Part shown: positions 16,934 through 25,255 of the stretch, in pieces
How the letters are laid out: each line of letters starts with the position of its first letter
How positions within the stretch are numbered: position 1 is the first letter of the stretch
DNA from: Pauljensenia sp018375675
Lineage (GTDB): Bacteria; Actinomycetota; Actinomycetes; Actinomycetales; Actinomycetaceae
Reading direction: 5' to 3'
Assembly: GCA_041432705.1 (NCBI GenBank)
Contig: JAPWAE010000003.1
Location: 62,001 to 126,000, forward strand
DNA length: 64,000 bases
Notes under the pieces: model-generated
Told to the model about the DNA's origin: nothing
What the model saw: the letters and a program-made list of their open reading frames with translations, nothing else
The model's database searches: none
Translations under genes and position numbers: made by a program

Positions 16934-18516
16934 TTGGCGCCTCCTTCAATCGAAGCGGTATCTTCGGCGTCGTCAGCGAGGATCTGAGCGACCGCCGCGT
17001 GGGTGTCCAGCGGACGGTGCTTCCACGGGATAAACGTGAAAATCAGGGACGCAATGACCGCGACCGCCACGGAACCCCAGCCGAAGATCAGCACGTAGCT
17101 GCTGGGGTAGCCTTCGTAGCCCTTTGTCAGCAGGTCCACGATGGACATCGCCATCATGACGAAGAGGACGACCGGGATGACGATTCCGACGAGGGGCTCC
17201 CAGAGCTTGGGGACCTTCACGCTGGACACCGAGTTGATGTGGGCACGTAGGACACCCAGGCGCGGGCCTGCGACTGCGCACAGGACGGCGAACATGATCG
17301 CCGAGGACACGACGCCGACCGAGTTGATGAAGTTGTCGACGATGTCGAGGTTGTTCAGGCCCGAGCGGGTGCCGAAGAGGACCAGCGAAATAACGGTGGC
17401 GGGAACGCCAAGAACGAGAGCCGAGCGGGCGGGCGACCAGCCGAACTTGTCCTGCAGGCCGCCGGAGACGACCTGGAGCAGGGACAGCAGGGAGGTGACG
17501 CCAGCCAGGACCAGGGACGAGAAGAAGAGCACGCCGAAGAGGGGCCCACCGGGCATCATCGAGATAATCTTCGGGAAGGTCACGAAGGAGAGGATCGGTC
17601 CGGTCAGGCCCTCAACCTCGGAGACGCTCACGCCGCCCTGGTGCGCCATGAAACCGATGGCGCTGAAGACGCCGATGCCCGCGAGGATTTCGAAGGACGA
17701 GTTCGCGAAGCCTGCGACGAGTGCGGTGCCGGTCAGGTTCGACTTGGGCTTGAGGTACGAGGCGTAGGTGAGCATGATACCGAAGCCCACGGACAGCGAG
17801 TAGAAGATCTGCGCAAATGCGGCCAGCCACACCTTGGGATCAGCAAGCGCGCTCCAGTTCGGCGTGAAGAAGGCGTTGAGGCCTTCGACGGCACCCGGCA
17901 GGAACAGCGCTCGAACGACGAGCGCGAGGAAGAGGATAACGAGGAGCGGCAGGAAGACCTTGTTCGCAGCCTCGACGCCCTTGGACAGGCCGCGACCGAT
18001 GACGAAGAGCACGAGCACCCACACGAGAGCAAGCGGGATCATGACGGCCCATGCAGGGGCCCACGAGAAAGTGTCGCCGGGAACCTTCTCAAGGAAGGAC
18101 TCCAGGAAGAACGTCGTCGGATCGGCACCCCAGGCCTCGTTCACGGAGTAGATCGTGTACTGCACGCCCCACGCGAGGACCGCACCGTAGTAGACCATGA
18201 TGACGAAGCAGACGAAGGTCTGGAACCAACCAATGAACTCGCCTCCGCCGATGATCTTGCGCAGCGCCCACGGCGGTGAACCGCGGAACTTGTGGCCGAC
18301 CGCGTAGTCGAGCCACAGCATGGGGATGCCGACGAAAATCAGGGCAACCAGGTACGGGACCAGGAAGGCGCCGCCGCCGTTGGAGTAGGAGACGCCGGGG
18401 AAACGCCAGATGTTGCCCAGGCCGATGGCCGAGCCAATGGCTGCCAGGAGGAAGCCTGTCTGGCCGCTCCACGAGTCGCGCGCGCGGGGCGCGGATTTGG
18501 GTGCGGAGGATGACAT
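16930..18516 (-). CDS. metP: Sodium-dependent NSS amino-acid transporter (MetP-like)
   Basis: A 528-aa secondary transporter of the neurotransmitter:sodium symporter family, with about 11-12 membrane helices. The helix 1 signature SAIGLGNIWRFPGVSYSNGGG (broken here only by convention of the family) starts near residue 28 and contains the sodium and substrate site. Together with the adjacent MetS subunit it is predicted to import methionine and alanine. The ATG at 18516 has AAGGAA 8 nt upstream; an earlier ATG in the same frame overlaps that site and is not preferred. Confidence 0.9.
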   Translation of the reverse strand: MSSSAPKSAPRARDSWSGQTGFLLAAIGSAIGLGNIWRFPGVSYSNGGGAFLVPYLVALIFVGIPMLWLDYAVGHKFRGSPPWALRKIIGGGEFIGWFQTFVCFVIMVYYGAVLAWGVQYTIYSVNEAWGADPTTFFLESFLEKVPGDTFSWAPAWAVMIPLALVWVLVLFVIGRGLSKGVEAANKVFLPLLVILFLALVVRALFLPGAVEGLNAFFTPNWSALADPKVWLAAFAQIFYSLSVGFGIMLTYASYLKPKSNLTGTALVAGFANSSFEILAGIGVFSAIGFMAHQGGVSVSEVEGLTGPILSFVTFPKIISMMPGGPLFGVLFFSSLVLAGVTSLLSLLQVVSGGLQDKFGWSPARSALVLGVPATVISLVLFGTRSGLNNLDIVDNFINSVGVVSSAIMFAVLCAVAGPRLGVLRAHINSVSSVKVPKLWEPLVGIVIPVVLFVMMAMSIVDLLTKGYEGYPSSYVLIFGWGSVAVAVIASLIFTFIPWKHRPLDTHAAVAQILADDAEDTASIEGGAK

Positions 18517-18700
18517 GAAGTGAGTTCCTTGCATTCGTGTCTATACGGGATAATTCCCAGCCAGACTAGGGCTGTTACACCTGGAAGTCTCCCAGAGTCC
18601 ACGATACAGAACGTGTTTTTGGCCTCTTTTTGATGGGTTCTTTGCTGACCGAGATCCGCTCGAACAGCCCGAGAGCAGAGCTCATGCCGACAAACCCGAG

Positions 18701-19639
18701 TTAGGGAACAACCCCACACGCATGGAAAATCGCTGCAATTCCAACGACGACGGGCAGCGATGCAAAGGTCGTCACGAGGACCGTTCCCTGCGCGATGCGC
18801 TCCCCCGCTCCTGCACGCGTCGCCGCGATATACGCGTTTTGCGCTGAGGGCAGCGCCGCCATGATGGTCACCGACATGAGCGCCGGACCGGTCAACCCGA
18901 GTAGCATCCCGACACCGCACGCGATGGCGGGCTGCACGGCGAGCTTAGCAACGACGGCGCACGCGATAGCTGGCACCCCCGCATCGCCGGACGCCGTGCG
19001 GCGGTCCACAAGGGCGGCACCGAAGGACAGCAGGATCATCGGGGGCGCCGCTGCCCCCAGCATGGACGTGGACACCTCGAGGAGCGTCGGCATCGACCAC
19101 CCGGCCGCGGAAAAGAGGAAACCGCACGCCGCCGCAATGACCATAGGGTTGCGCGCGATGACCGTCACAATGCCGCGCGCAGACGGGCGCTGGCCAGATC
19201 CGGCCAGATCCGCCAACACGAAAAACATCGGCGTGAAAAAACCGAGCTGAAACACCAGGATGGGCACAACCGCAGAAGCGTCCCCGAGCACATAGACGGC
19301 GATCGGGATGCCAATATACGCGCCGTTATTGAGGGACGAGGCCATGGCCCCCAACGTGGTTTCGCCCCGCGTGAGGTGCAAGACGAGGCGGGCGACGGCC
19401 ACGAAGAGGAGCGCTGTGCCCACACCCGACGCGGCTGCCACGGCGAGCGGAGCCCCGAATACGCCAGACGTCCCCGTTGAGACGATCGCGTGGAAGAGCA
19501 TGGCCGGGGACGCCACCCAGTACGTCACCGACGCGAGAGAGCCCGCCGCCTCGGGACCGAGCGCACCCGCGCGACGAGCGATCCAACCGACGCCGATGAT
19601 GAGGGCGATCGAGAGGACCGACCAAAGAATCGACGCCAT
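18701..19639 (-). CDS. AEC-family (auxin efflux carrier-like) transporter
   Basis: A 312-aa integral membrane protein with about ten helices in two inverted halves. The motif NNGAYIGIP in the first half and the late MAALPSAQNAYIAA are typical of AEC transporters, which move organic or amino acids. The substrate cannot be predicted. The ATG at 19639 is chosen; the open frame extends 90 codons further but there overlaps glf. It follows glf by 16 bases and is probably co-transcribed with it. Confidence 0.85.
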   Translation of the reverse strand: MASILWSVLSIALIIGVGWIARRAGALGPEAAGSLASVTYWVASPAMLFHAIVSTGTSGVFGAPLAVAAASGVGTALLFVAVARLVLHLTRGETTLGAMASSLNNGAYIGIPIAVYVLGDASAVVPILVFQLGFFTPMFFVLADLAGSGQRPSARGIVTVIARNPMVIAAACGFLFSAAGWSMPTLLEVSTSMLGAAAPPMILLSFGAALVDRRTASGDAGVPAIACAVVAKLAVQPAIACGVGMLLGLTGPALMSVTIMAALPSAQNAYIAATRAGAGERIAQGTVLVTTFASLPVVVGIAAIFHACGVVP

Positions 19640-19655
19640 GCGAAGAGGAGACCCG

Positions 19656-20798
19656 TCAGCGCCAGGAGGCCACGGCCTCGTCGACCTTGGTGAGGGCCGA
19701 TGCGATTGCCATGTGCATGTCCAGGTACTGGTAGGAGCCCAATCGCCCGCCGAAGAGCACGTTCTTCTCCCCCACCGCCATGTCGCGGTAGGCGCCAAGG
19801 GTCGAGCGGTCCGACGGCGAGGCGATCGGATAGTAGGGCTCGTCGCCGGGGCGGGCGAAGCGCGAGTATTCGCGCTGGATGATCGTGTTGGTCGCGCCGC
19901 TTCGATCACGCTCGGGGTGCAGGTGCGCGAACTCGTGGATGCGCGTGTAGGGCACGTCGCGATCCGAGTAGTTCATGACGGAACAGCCCTGGTAGTCGGG
20001 CACGTCCACGACCTCGGTCTCGAAGTCGAGGGTGCGCCAGCCGAGCTCGCCGGCCTCGTAGTCGAAGTAGCGGTCGATCGCCCCCGTGTAGACGACGGGT
20101 ACCTGGCCGACGGTCGCGGCCTTCGAGAACGGCGAGGAGGCATCGAAGAAATCCACGCCCGTGTGCACGGTGATGCGCGGGTGATCAACCATGTTCGCGA
20201 TCCACGCGCCGTAGCCGTTGAGCGGCAGGCCCTCGTAGCGGTCCTGGAAGTAGCGGTTCTCATAGGTGAAGCGCACGGGCAGTCGCGTAATGATAGAGGC
20301 GGCCAGCTCACGCGGATCCGTCTGCCACTGCTTGGCCGTGTACCCCGCGATGAAGGCGTCGTAGAGGGGGCGGCCAATCAGGCTAATCGCCTTCTCCTCA
20401 AGGTTGCCGGGTTCGCCCGTGATCTCGGCGGCCTGGCGCTCGATGAGCGCGCGGGCCTCGGCCGGCGAATAGGCTGCGCCGAAGAACTGGTTAATGGTGC
20501 CCAGGTTGATGGGCAGCGGGTAGACGACGCCCCGGTAGTTGGCGTAGACGCGGTGGCGGTAGTCGTTGAAGGCCGTGAAGCGGTTGACGTAGGACCACAC
20601 GCGCTCATTCGACGTGTGGAAGAGGTGGGTGCCGTAGCGGTGCACTTCGACGCCGGTGGCCTCGTCGATCGACGAGTAGGCGTTGCCTCCGATGTGGTCG
20701 CGACGCTCGATGACGGTCACGTCCATACCGAATCGCTCCGCGGCCTCGCGGGCGAACGTCAGGCCAAAAAAGCCCGATCCAACAACGAGCAGATCCAC
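19656..20798 (-). CDS. glf: UDP-galactopyranose mutase
   Basis: FAD enzyme that converts UDP-galactopyranose to UDP-galactofuranose for cell-surface polysaccharides. The 380-aa protein starts with the dinucleotide-binding GSGFFG (residues 7-12), followed by the ERRDHIGGNAYS segment and the conserved YGTHLFHT. The substrate region with KQWQTDP and the closing LGSYQYLDM are present. Start is GTG with AAGGGGAG upstream. Galactofuranose polymers are consistent with the glycosyltransferase and GtrA genes nearby, although they are in a separate unit. Confidence 0.96.
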   Translation of the reverse strand: MDLLVVGSGFFGLTFAREAAERFGMDVTVIERRDHIGGNAYSSIDEATGVEVHRYGTHLFHTSNERVWSYVNRFTAFNDYRHRVYANYRGVVYPLPINLGTINQFFGAAYSPAEARALIERQAAEITGEPGNLEEKAISLIGRPLYDAFIAGYTAKQWQTDPRELAASIITRLPVRFTYENRYFQDRYEGLPLNGYGAWIANMVDHPRITVHTGVDFFDASSPFSKAATVGQVPVVYTGAIDRYFDYEAGELGWRTLDFETEVVDVPDYQGCSVMNYSDRDVPYTRIHEFAHLHPERDRSGATNTIIQREYSRFARPGDEPYYPIASPSDRSTLGAYRDMAVGEKNVLFGGRLGSYQYLDMHMAIASALTKVDEAVASWR

Positions 20799-20959
20799 GC
20801 CACTCCCCTTTCACGGTAGTCAGGACAATGGTAGCGGCCCCCACCTGCGGGTGCGCCGACATGTGATCGACGAGGCCGGAGCGTGGACTCGTGCGGGCGG
20901 CACGCTGGTGGTCACTTATCCTTGTTCCTATCAGCTGATACTCGAGGGAGGTTCGGGTC

Positions 20960-21670
20960 ATGGTGCGCATCGCCGTCGTCGAGGACGAGGCCGTCTCACG
21001 CCAGCTCCTCGCCGACTACCTCGCGCGCTACAGCGAAGAAAACAACGTGCCATTCGAGGTCACCTTTTTCGAGGACGGCGGAGCCATCATCGGCGACTAC
21101 AAGCCGGTGTACGACATCATCCTCATGGACATCCAGATGACCCACGTGGACGGCATGACCGCGGCGCGCGCGATCCGCGAGGTCGATCAGGAAGTCGTCC
21201 TCGTGTTCATCACGTCAGCCGCACAGTTCGCGATCCACGGCTACCAGGTCGGCGCTCTCTCCTACCTCATGAAACCGCTGCCCTGGTTCGCGTTCTCGCA
21301 GGAACTCTCACGCTGCCTCGAGGCCGTTGCCAAGCGGCGCGGCGCCTCGGTCCTCCTGCAGTCGGGCACGTCGACCCACCGCATCGACGTCGCGGACATC
21401 GTCTACGTCGAGTCGATTAAACACCGCCTGGACGTGCACACGGTCTCCGACACCTACTCGATCACCTCCACGTTGAAGGCCATGGAGGAACAGCTCTCCG
21501 GCCACGAGTTTTTCCGGTCGAACTCCTGCTACCTCGTGAATCTCGCCCACGTGCGCGGCGTCGCCGACCAGGAGTGCCTCATGACGGGTGGGGACAGCCT
21601 GCGCATTTCCCGGCCTCGTAAGAAGGCGTTCATGACGGCTCTAGCGAGCTTCGCGGGCGGGATCCACTGA
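20960..21670 (+). CDS. LytTR-type response regulator (AgrA-like)
   Basis: DNA-binding regulator of 236 aa. Receiver domain, residues 1-125, with EDE (8-10), phospho-acceptor Asp57 (ILMDIQM), Thr/Ser switch (FITSA) and the expected Lys before Pro (LMKPLP). LytTR output domain about 130-232 (VESIKHRLDVHT, FFRSNSCYLVNL). Proteins of this kind bind paired 9-bp sites upstream of target promoters. AGGGAGG precedes the ATG. The histidine kinase begins 1 base after the stop. The neighbouring genes do not include agrB or agrD. Confidence 0.93.
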   Translation: MVRIAVVEDEAVSRQLLADYLARYSEENNVPFEVTFFEDGGAIIGDYKPVYDIILMDIQMTHVDGMTAARAIREVDQEVVLVFITSAAQFAIHGYQVGALSYLMKPLPWFAFSQELSRCLEAVAKRRGASVLLQSGTSTHRIDVADIVYVESIKHRLDVHTVSDTYSITSTLKAMEEQLSGHEFFRSNSCYLVNLAHVRGVADQECLMTGGDSLRISRPRKKAFMTALASFAGGIH

Positions 21671-21671
21671 C

Positions 21672-23030
21672 GTGTTCGAGTCTCTGCCGGACATCCCGCG
21701 CCTGTTCACCGCCCTGGCCGAATGGGGCGCCGCCCTCGTGTATGTGTTCGTCGTCGCGCGATCGGCGTCGTCCAATGCCCTGAACCCGAACGCCGCTATC
21801 CCCCGCTGGCGGCTCGCCGTTGCGGCCGTCGGTGGCCTCGTGGTGCTCGCCGGCGCCCAGGAACTGCTCGGCCGCGCCCCCCTGTCCCTGTGGGTGCCGG
21901 GCATGATGACGGCGTACGCACTCATGTGGGGTGTCATCCGCGTGGGAACCGCGCTGGACTGGCGCTGGGTGACGCACATGAGCGCGCGTGCCTTTATCGT
22001 CGCCGAGCTTGCTGCCTCCCTCGCCTGGCAGGTCGTCGTGTACTCCCACTCCGACAAGCCCTACTGGCACCCGTTGTCGTTCGGAGGTTTTGCCGCGATT
22101 GCGGCGACGTGTCTGGCCGTCGTCTACTTCTTCGAACGGCGCATCTACCGCCAGGGAGCGCTGCCCATTCTCCGTTTCGCAGACCTTGCCTCTGGCGTGT
22201 TGATCGGCATCGCGATCTTTGCCCTGTCCAACCTGAGTTTTATCTCGACGGCCACCCCGTTTTCCGGGCGCGCGGGGTTGGAGGTCTTCTACATCCGCAC
22301 CCTCGTTGATCTGGCGGGCTACGCGATCCTGTTCGCGCAGTTCGAGCGCATCCAGCAGAGCGCAACCGAGCGCGAACTCGCATCCATCCAGGCCTCCCTG
22401 GATGCCCAGCACCACCAATATCTGGCAGCCAAGGAGGACATGGAGCAGGTGGCGCGCGCTCACCACGACCTCAAACACCAGGTGGAGGCGATCCGCGCGG
22501 AGCTAGACCCGGGACGCGCCGCAGCATCCTTTGCCGAGCTCGAGTCTTCGATCGAGCAGATCGGCCAGCAGTACCACAGCGGCAATGCGGTCCTCGACGT
22601 CATCCTGACGACGAAGGGCCGTGCGTGCGCTGCAGCGGGCATCAACTTCACGGCGGTCGCCGACGGCGCTCTGCTGGGATCCATGTCATCGATGGACATC
22701 GCCACCCTGCTGGGTAACGCGCTCGACAACGCGATCGAGGCCTCGCGGCGCGTCGACGACCCCGCCAAGCGCCTTATCAAACTGGCGCTATTCCGTCAGG
22801 GGCAGATGGTGGTCATCCGTGTCGACAACTGGTTCGACGGCCGCCTCAACACGGACGCCGGTGGGCGCCTCACGACAATTAAGCCTGACACCGTCCGACA
22901 CGGCTGGGGGGTTAAATCCATCCAGTGGACGGCCCGCAAGTACGGCGGCCAGGCGGTGACGGACGTGGCAGACCACTGGTTCACGCTGACAGTGCTTCTC
23001 CCGTCCACGAATGCCCAGGAGGACGAATGA
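21672..23030 (+). CDS. AgrC-like sensor histidine kinase (GHKL type)
   Basis: A 452-aa membrane sensor. About six hydrophobic helices occupy residues 10-225. A coiled-coil dimerisation segment follows (residues 225-262) and then HHDLKHQ (264-270) with His265 as the probable phospho-acceptor. The ATP-binding N box is NALDNAIEASR. A G-rich WGVKSI segment completes the domain near the end. It is partnered with the preceding LytTR regulator and overlaps the next acetyltransferase gene by 4 bases (ATGA). The ligand is unknown: agr-type peptide genes are not seen nearby. Confidence 0.92.
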   Translation: MFESLPDIPRLFTALAEWGAALVYVFVVARSASSNALNPNAAIPRWRLAVAAVGGLVVLAGAQELLGRAPLSLWVPGMMTAYALMWGVIRVGTALDWRWVTHMSARAFIVAELAASLAWQVVVYSHSDKPYWHPLSFGGFAAIAATCLAVVYFFERRIYRQGALPILRFADLASGVLIGIAIFALSNLSFISTATPFSGRAGLEVFYIRTLVDLAGYAILFAQFERIQQSATERELASIQASLDAQHHQYLAAKEDMEQVARAHHDLKHQVEAIRAELDPGRAAASFAELESSIEQIGQQYHSGNAVLDVILTTKGRACAAAGINFTAVADGALLGSMSSMDIATLLGNALDNAIEASRRVDDPAKRLIKLALFRQGQMVVIRVDNWFDGRLNTDAGGRLTTIKPDTVRHGWGVKSIQWTARKYGGQAVTDVADHWFTLTVLLPSTNAQEDE

Positions 23031-23548
23031 CGATCCTAGACACCCCCCGCCTACGCTTACGGCCCTGGAACGATATGGACGCACCGGAGCTCTACGAGCT
23101 GGCCCGCGATCCCCGCATCGGGATGCTGTGCGGATGGAAACCCTACGAGTGCATCGACGATGCCCACGAGGCGCTGTCGACCTTCCTAGCGGCACCCGAC
23201 AGCTACGCGGTGACGCTCGGATCGACCGGTGACATCGTGGGCTCGATCGCGCTGCGCATTGACACAGACTCCCCCGAGGCAACCGTCGCTGACATCGGAT
23301 ACTGGATCGGCGCACCCTACTGGGGCAACGGATACGCGACGGAGGCGGGGCAAGCCATCATCGAGCGCGCGCGTGAGCTGGGCGTCGAGACGATCATCTT
23401 GAAATACTTCGACGGAAATGATGCCTCGCGAAGAGTCTCAGAAAAACTCGGCTTTGCATGGCGCAAGCGCGAGGAGGACGTGGAATACCCGCTCATCGGC
23501 AAGCGCCTAACCGTCCATTGGACGGAGCTGGTGCTCGCCGGGCGCTGA
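23027..23548 (+). CDS. GNAT N-acetyltransferase (RimJ/RimL type)
   Basis: A 173-aa acetyltransferase with N-terminal LDTPRLRLRPW, a motif typical of RimJ/RimL enzymes that acetylate protein N-termini or small amines. The acetyl-CoA site is read as GYWIGAPYWGNGYATEA. The substrate is not predictable. The start codon overlaps the stop of the sensor kinase, so it is part of the two-component transcript. Whether it takes part in that signalling is open. It ends 9 bases from the convergent GT2 gene. Confidence 0.88.
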   Translation: MTILDTPRLRLRPWNDMDAPELYELARDPRIGMLCGWKPYECIDDAHEALSTFLAAPDSYAVTLGSTGDIVGSIALRIDTDSPEATVADIGYWIGAPYWGNGYATEAGQAIIERARELGVETIILKYFDGNDASRRVSEKLGFAWRKREEDVEYPLIGKRLTVHWTELVLAGR

Positions 23549-23557
23549 CGGCGTCCC

Positions 23558-24568
23558 TTAGTTGAAGCCGAGGATCGCCGCGGCGACCTTGTAGCCTCCG
23601 CGCACGAGCGTCGGCGACGCGTGGCGCACGAGGCCGGCGAGCAGGTCCTGGCGCAGTCGATCCGTGGCCTCGGGATTGATCTGGTCCATGGTCTCCCAGA
23701 TCTGTTCCTTGAGGGCCAGGTGCTCGGGGGTGCCCGACAGCTGAGCCATGACGGAGCAGACGACGGCGTTGATACGCAGGTAGTGGACCATGTAGCGCCA
23801 CAGTTTTTCCTCGACCTCGGCGCGCGGAGGCAGCGCACGGGTCATCGCCTCGTTCACCCGGGCGAGCTGATCCAGGCGCGTGATCATGACCTTCTCGTTG
23901 ACGGACTGGTCGTCGCGGCCGATGAAGTAGTGGTACAGGTCCACGTCCAGGTAGCGGATCGTGGAGATGTAGGGCAGCGGCACGAAGGAGTAGAGGTAGT
24001 CGACGTAGAACGTGTGCTCGGGCATGACCAGTCCGGAGGCCCGCACGACCTCGGTGCGCATCGTCAGGGCGTGCATCATGAGGTACTGGTCGTAGCGGCA
24101 TCGGCGTAGGTCGGCCCAACCGAAGGTGCGTCCGCGAGGCAGAACGTTGCGGTAGCGGATGACGGCCTTGACCGACTTTCCCTGCTTGTCGTAGACGTAG
24201 TTGGTGACGAGCAGGTCCAGGTCGCGCCCGGCCTCGCGTTCCTCGCGCAGGACGTCGAGAACGGCGTTCGTTGCGCGTCGGTCCAGCCAGTCATCGGAGT
24301 CGACGACGCGCACGTGCGTGCCGGTGGCAGCGGCGAGGCCGGCGTTGACGGCACCGCCGTGCCCCTTGTTCTCCTGGTGGATGACTGTCACAGAGGGGTA
24401 GCGAGCGGCCCACTCGTCGGCGATCTGGGCGGTGCGGTCCTTCGATCCGTCGTTGACGATAATCGCCTCGAGTTCGTCGCCATATCCGACGAGCGTGGTC
24501 AGCGCCCGGTCGAGGTAATCCTCGGAGTTGTAGGCGGGCACGATCACCGTCAGCAGCGGCGCGCTCAT
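23558..24568 (-). CDS. Family 2 glycosyltransferase
   Basis: A 336-aa GT-A-fold transferase that uses an activated sugar for cell-wall or surface glycan synthesis. It begins with the classic PLLTVIVPAYNSEDYL, then VNDGSKDRT and the metal-binding VDSDDW near residue 90. The C-terminal 120 residues are helical and lack a membrane segment. AGAGGAG precedes the ATG. It follows the GtrA gene by 31 bases, an arrangement suggesting a lipid-linked sugar relay, which is inference. Confidence 0.9.
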   Translation of the reverse strand: MSAPLLTVIVPAYNSEDYLDRALTTLVGYGDELEAIIVNDGSKDRTAQIADEWAARYPSVTVIHQENKGHGGAVNAGLAAATGTHVRVVDSDDWLDRRATNAVLDVLREEREAGRDLDLLVTNYVYDKQGKSVKAVIRYRNVLPRGRTFGWADLRRCRYDQYLMMHALTMRTEVVRASGLVMPEHTFYVDYLYSFVPLPYISTIRYLDVDLYHYFIGRDDQSVNEKVMITRLDQLARVNEAMTRALPPRAEVEEKLWRYMVHYLRINAVVCSVMAQLSGTPEHLALKEQIWETMDQINPEATDRLRQDLLAGLVRHASPTLVRGGYKVAAAILGFN

Positions 24569-24599
24569 GGAGTCTCCTCTCGTGAAGTCTGCCAGTAGT

Positions 24600-25211
24600 C
24601 TACTGTGCTGCGCTGACCTGCGCGTCCTCCTGCGTGGGTTCCTGCTTGAAGATCACTTTAAAGATGGGGAAGAACACCCAGAAGGAGATGGCTGCGTTGA
24701 TGATCATCGTGATGACGTCGGCGAAGGTTTCGCCACCCGCGCCCATCGTCGAAATCGCCCACGCGTAGATCGGATCCTTGTAGAGGACCTGGAGGGCCGC
24801 CGCCGCAATCGTGATGACGACGTAGGCGACCGCGTACCAGAAGGCTGCCTTGCCCACCGACGAGTTGGATTTGAAGGTGACGTTGCGCTGGGCGAAGAAG
24901 TTGATGACCTGAGCGATCAGCAGCGTGATCTCGACGGCGAGGAAGTACGCAAGGCCACCGCCCCCGCCCACCGACATCGAACCGGCCGGGTAGTCGAAGA
25001 GGAAGACGGTGTGCCCGTGGGAGACGCCGACGGGCAGGAACTGGAAAGCGGTATCGACGAGGCTCGTGTGTGCAAACGCGGCCTTGAATACCGGCATGAG
25101 GACCAGCTGCAGCACCGTGATGCCGTTGGAGAGGATGAAGAAGATGATGAACTGGGCGGCCGTGGTGTGCTTGTCTTCGAAGGCAGTCCACCAGCGCTTG
25201 AGAGCCTGCAT
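24600..25211 (-). CDS. GtrA-like membrane protein
   Basis: A 203-aa protein with four predicted helices. The segment NFFAQRNVTFKSN between helices 2 and 3 matches the GtrA signature. GtrA proteins are thought to move lipid-linked monosaccharides across the membrane for surface glycan decoration. Here the loop between the first helices is longer than usual and glycine-rich (SVGGGGG). Located between the GH3 gene (44 bases upstream) and the GT2 gene. Confidence 0.82.
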   Translation of the reverse strand: MQALKRWWTAFEDKHTTAAQFIIFFILSNGITVLQLVLMPVFKAAFAHTSLVDTAFQFLPVGVSHGHTVFLFDYPAGSMSVGGGGGLAYFLAVEITLLIAQVINFFAQRNVTFKSNSSVGKAAFWYAVAYVVITIAAAALQVLYKDPIYAWAISTMGAGGETFADVITMIINAAISFWVFFPIFKVIFKQEPTQEDAQVSAAQ

Positions 25212-25255
25212 GAGTTGTCCTTTACGTCAGTGTGTTGAACGAGGCCGGGGCCGCG

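Noticed and set aside
20799..20959. Possible agrD-like peptide (MVAAPTCGCADM) upstream of the LytTR regulator
   Set aside because: Twelve codons, no ribosome site, no AgrB-type processing gene.
1688..25250. ACGAGGCCGG recurring in several intergenic regions as a repeat family
   Set aside because: Two copies are arms of terminators and the word is common in coding DNA here; the remaining copies have no partner or shared flanks.
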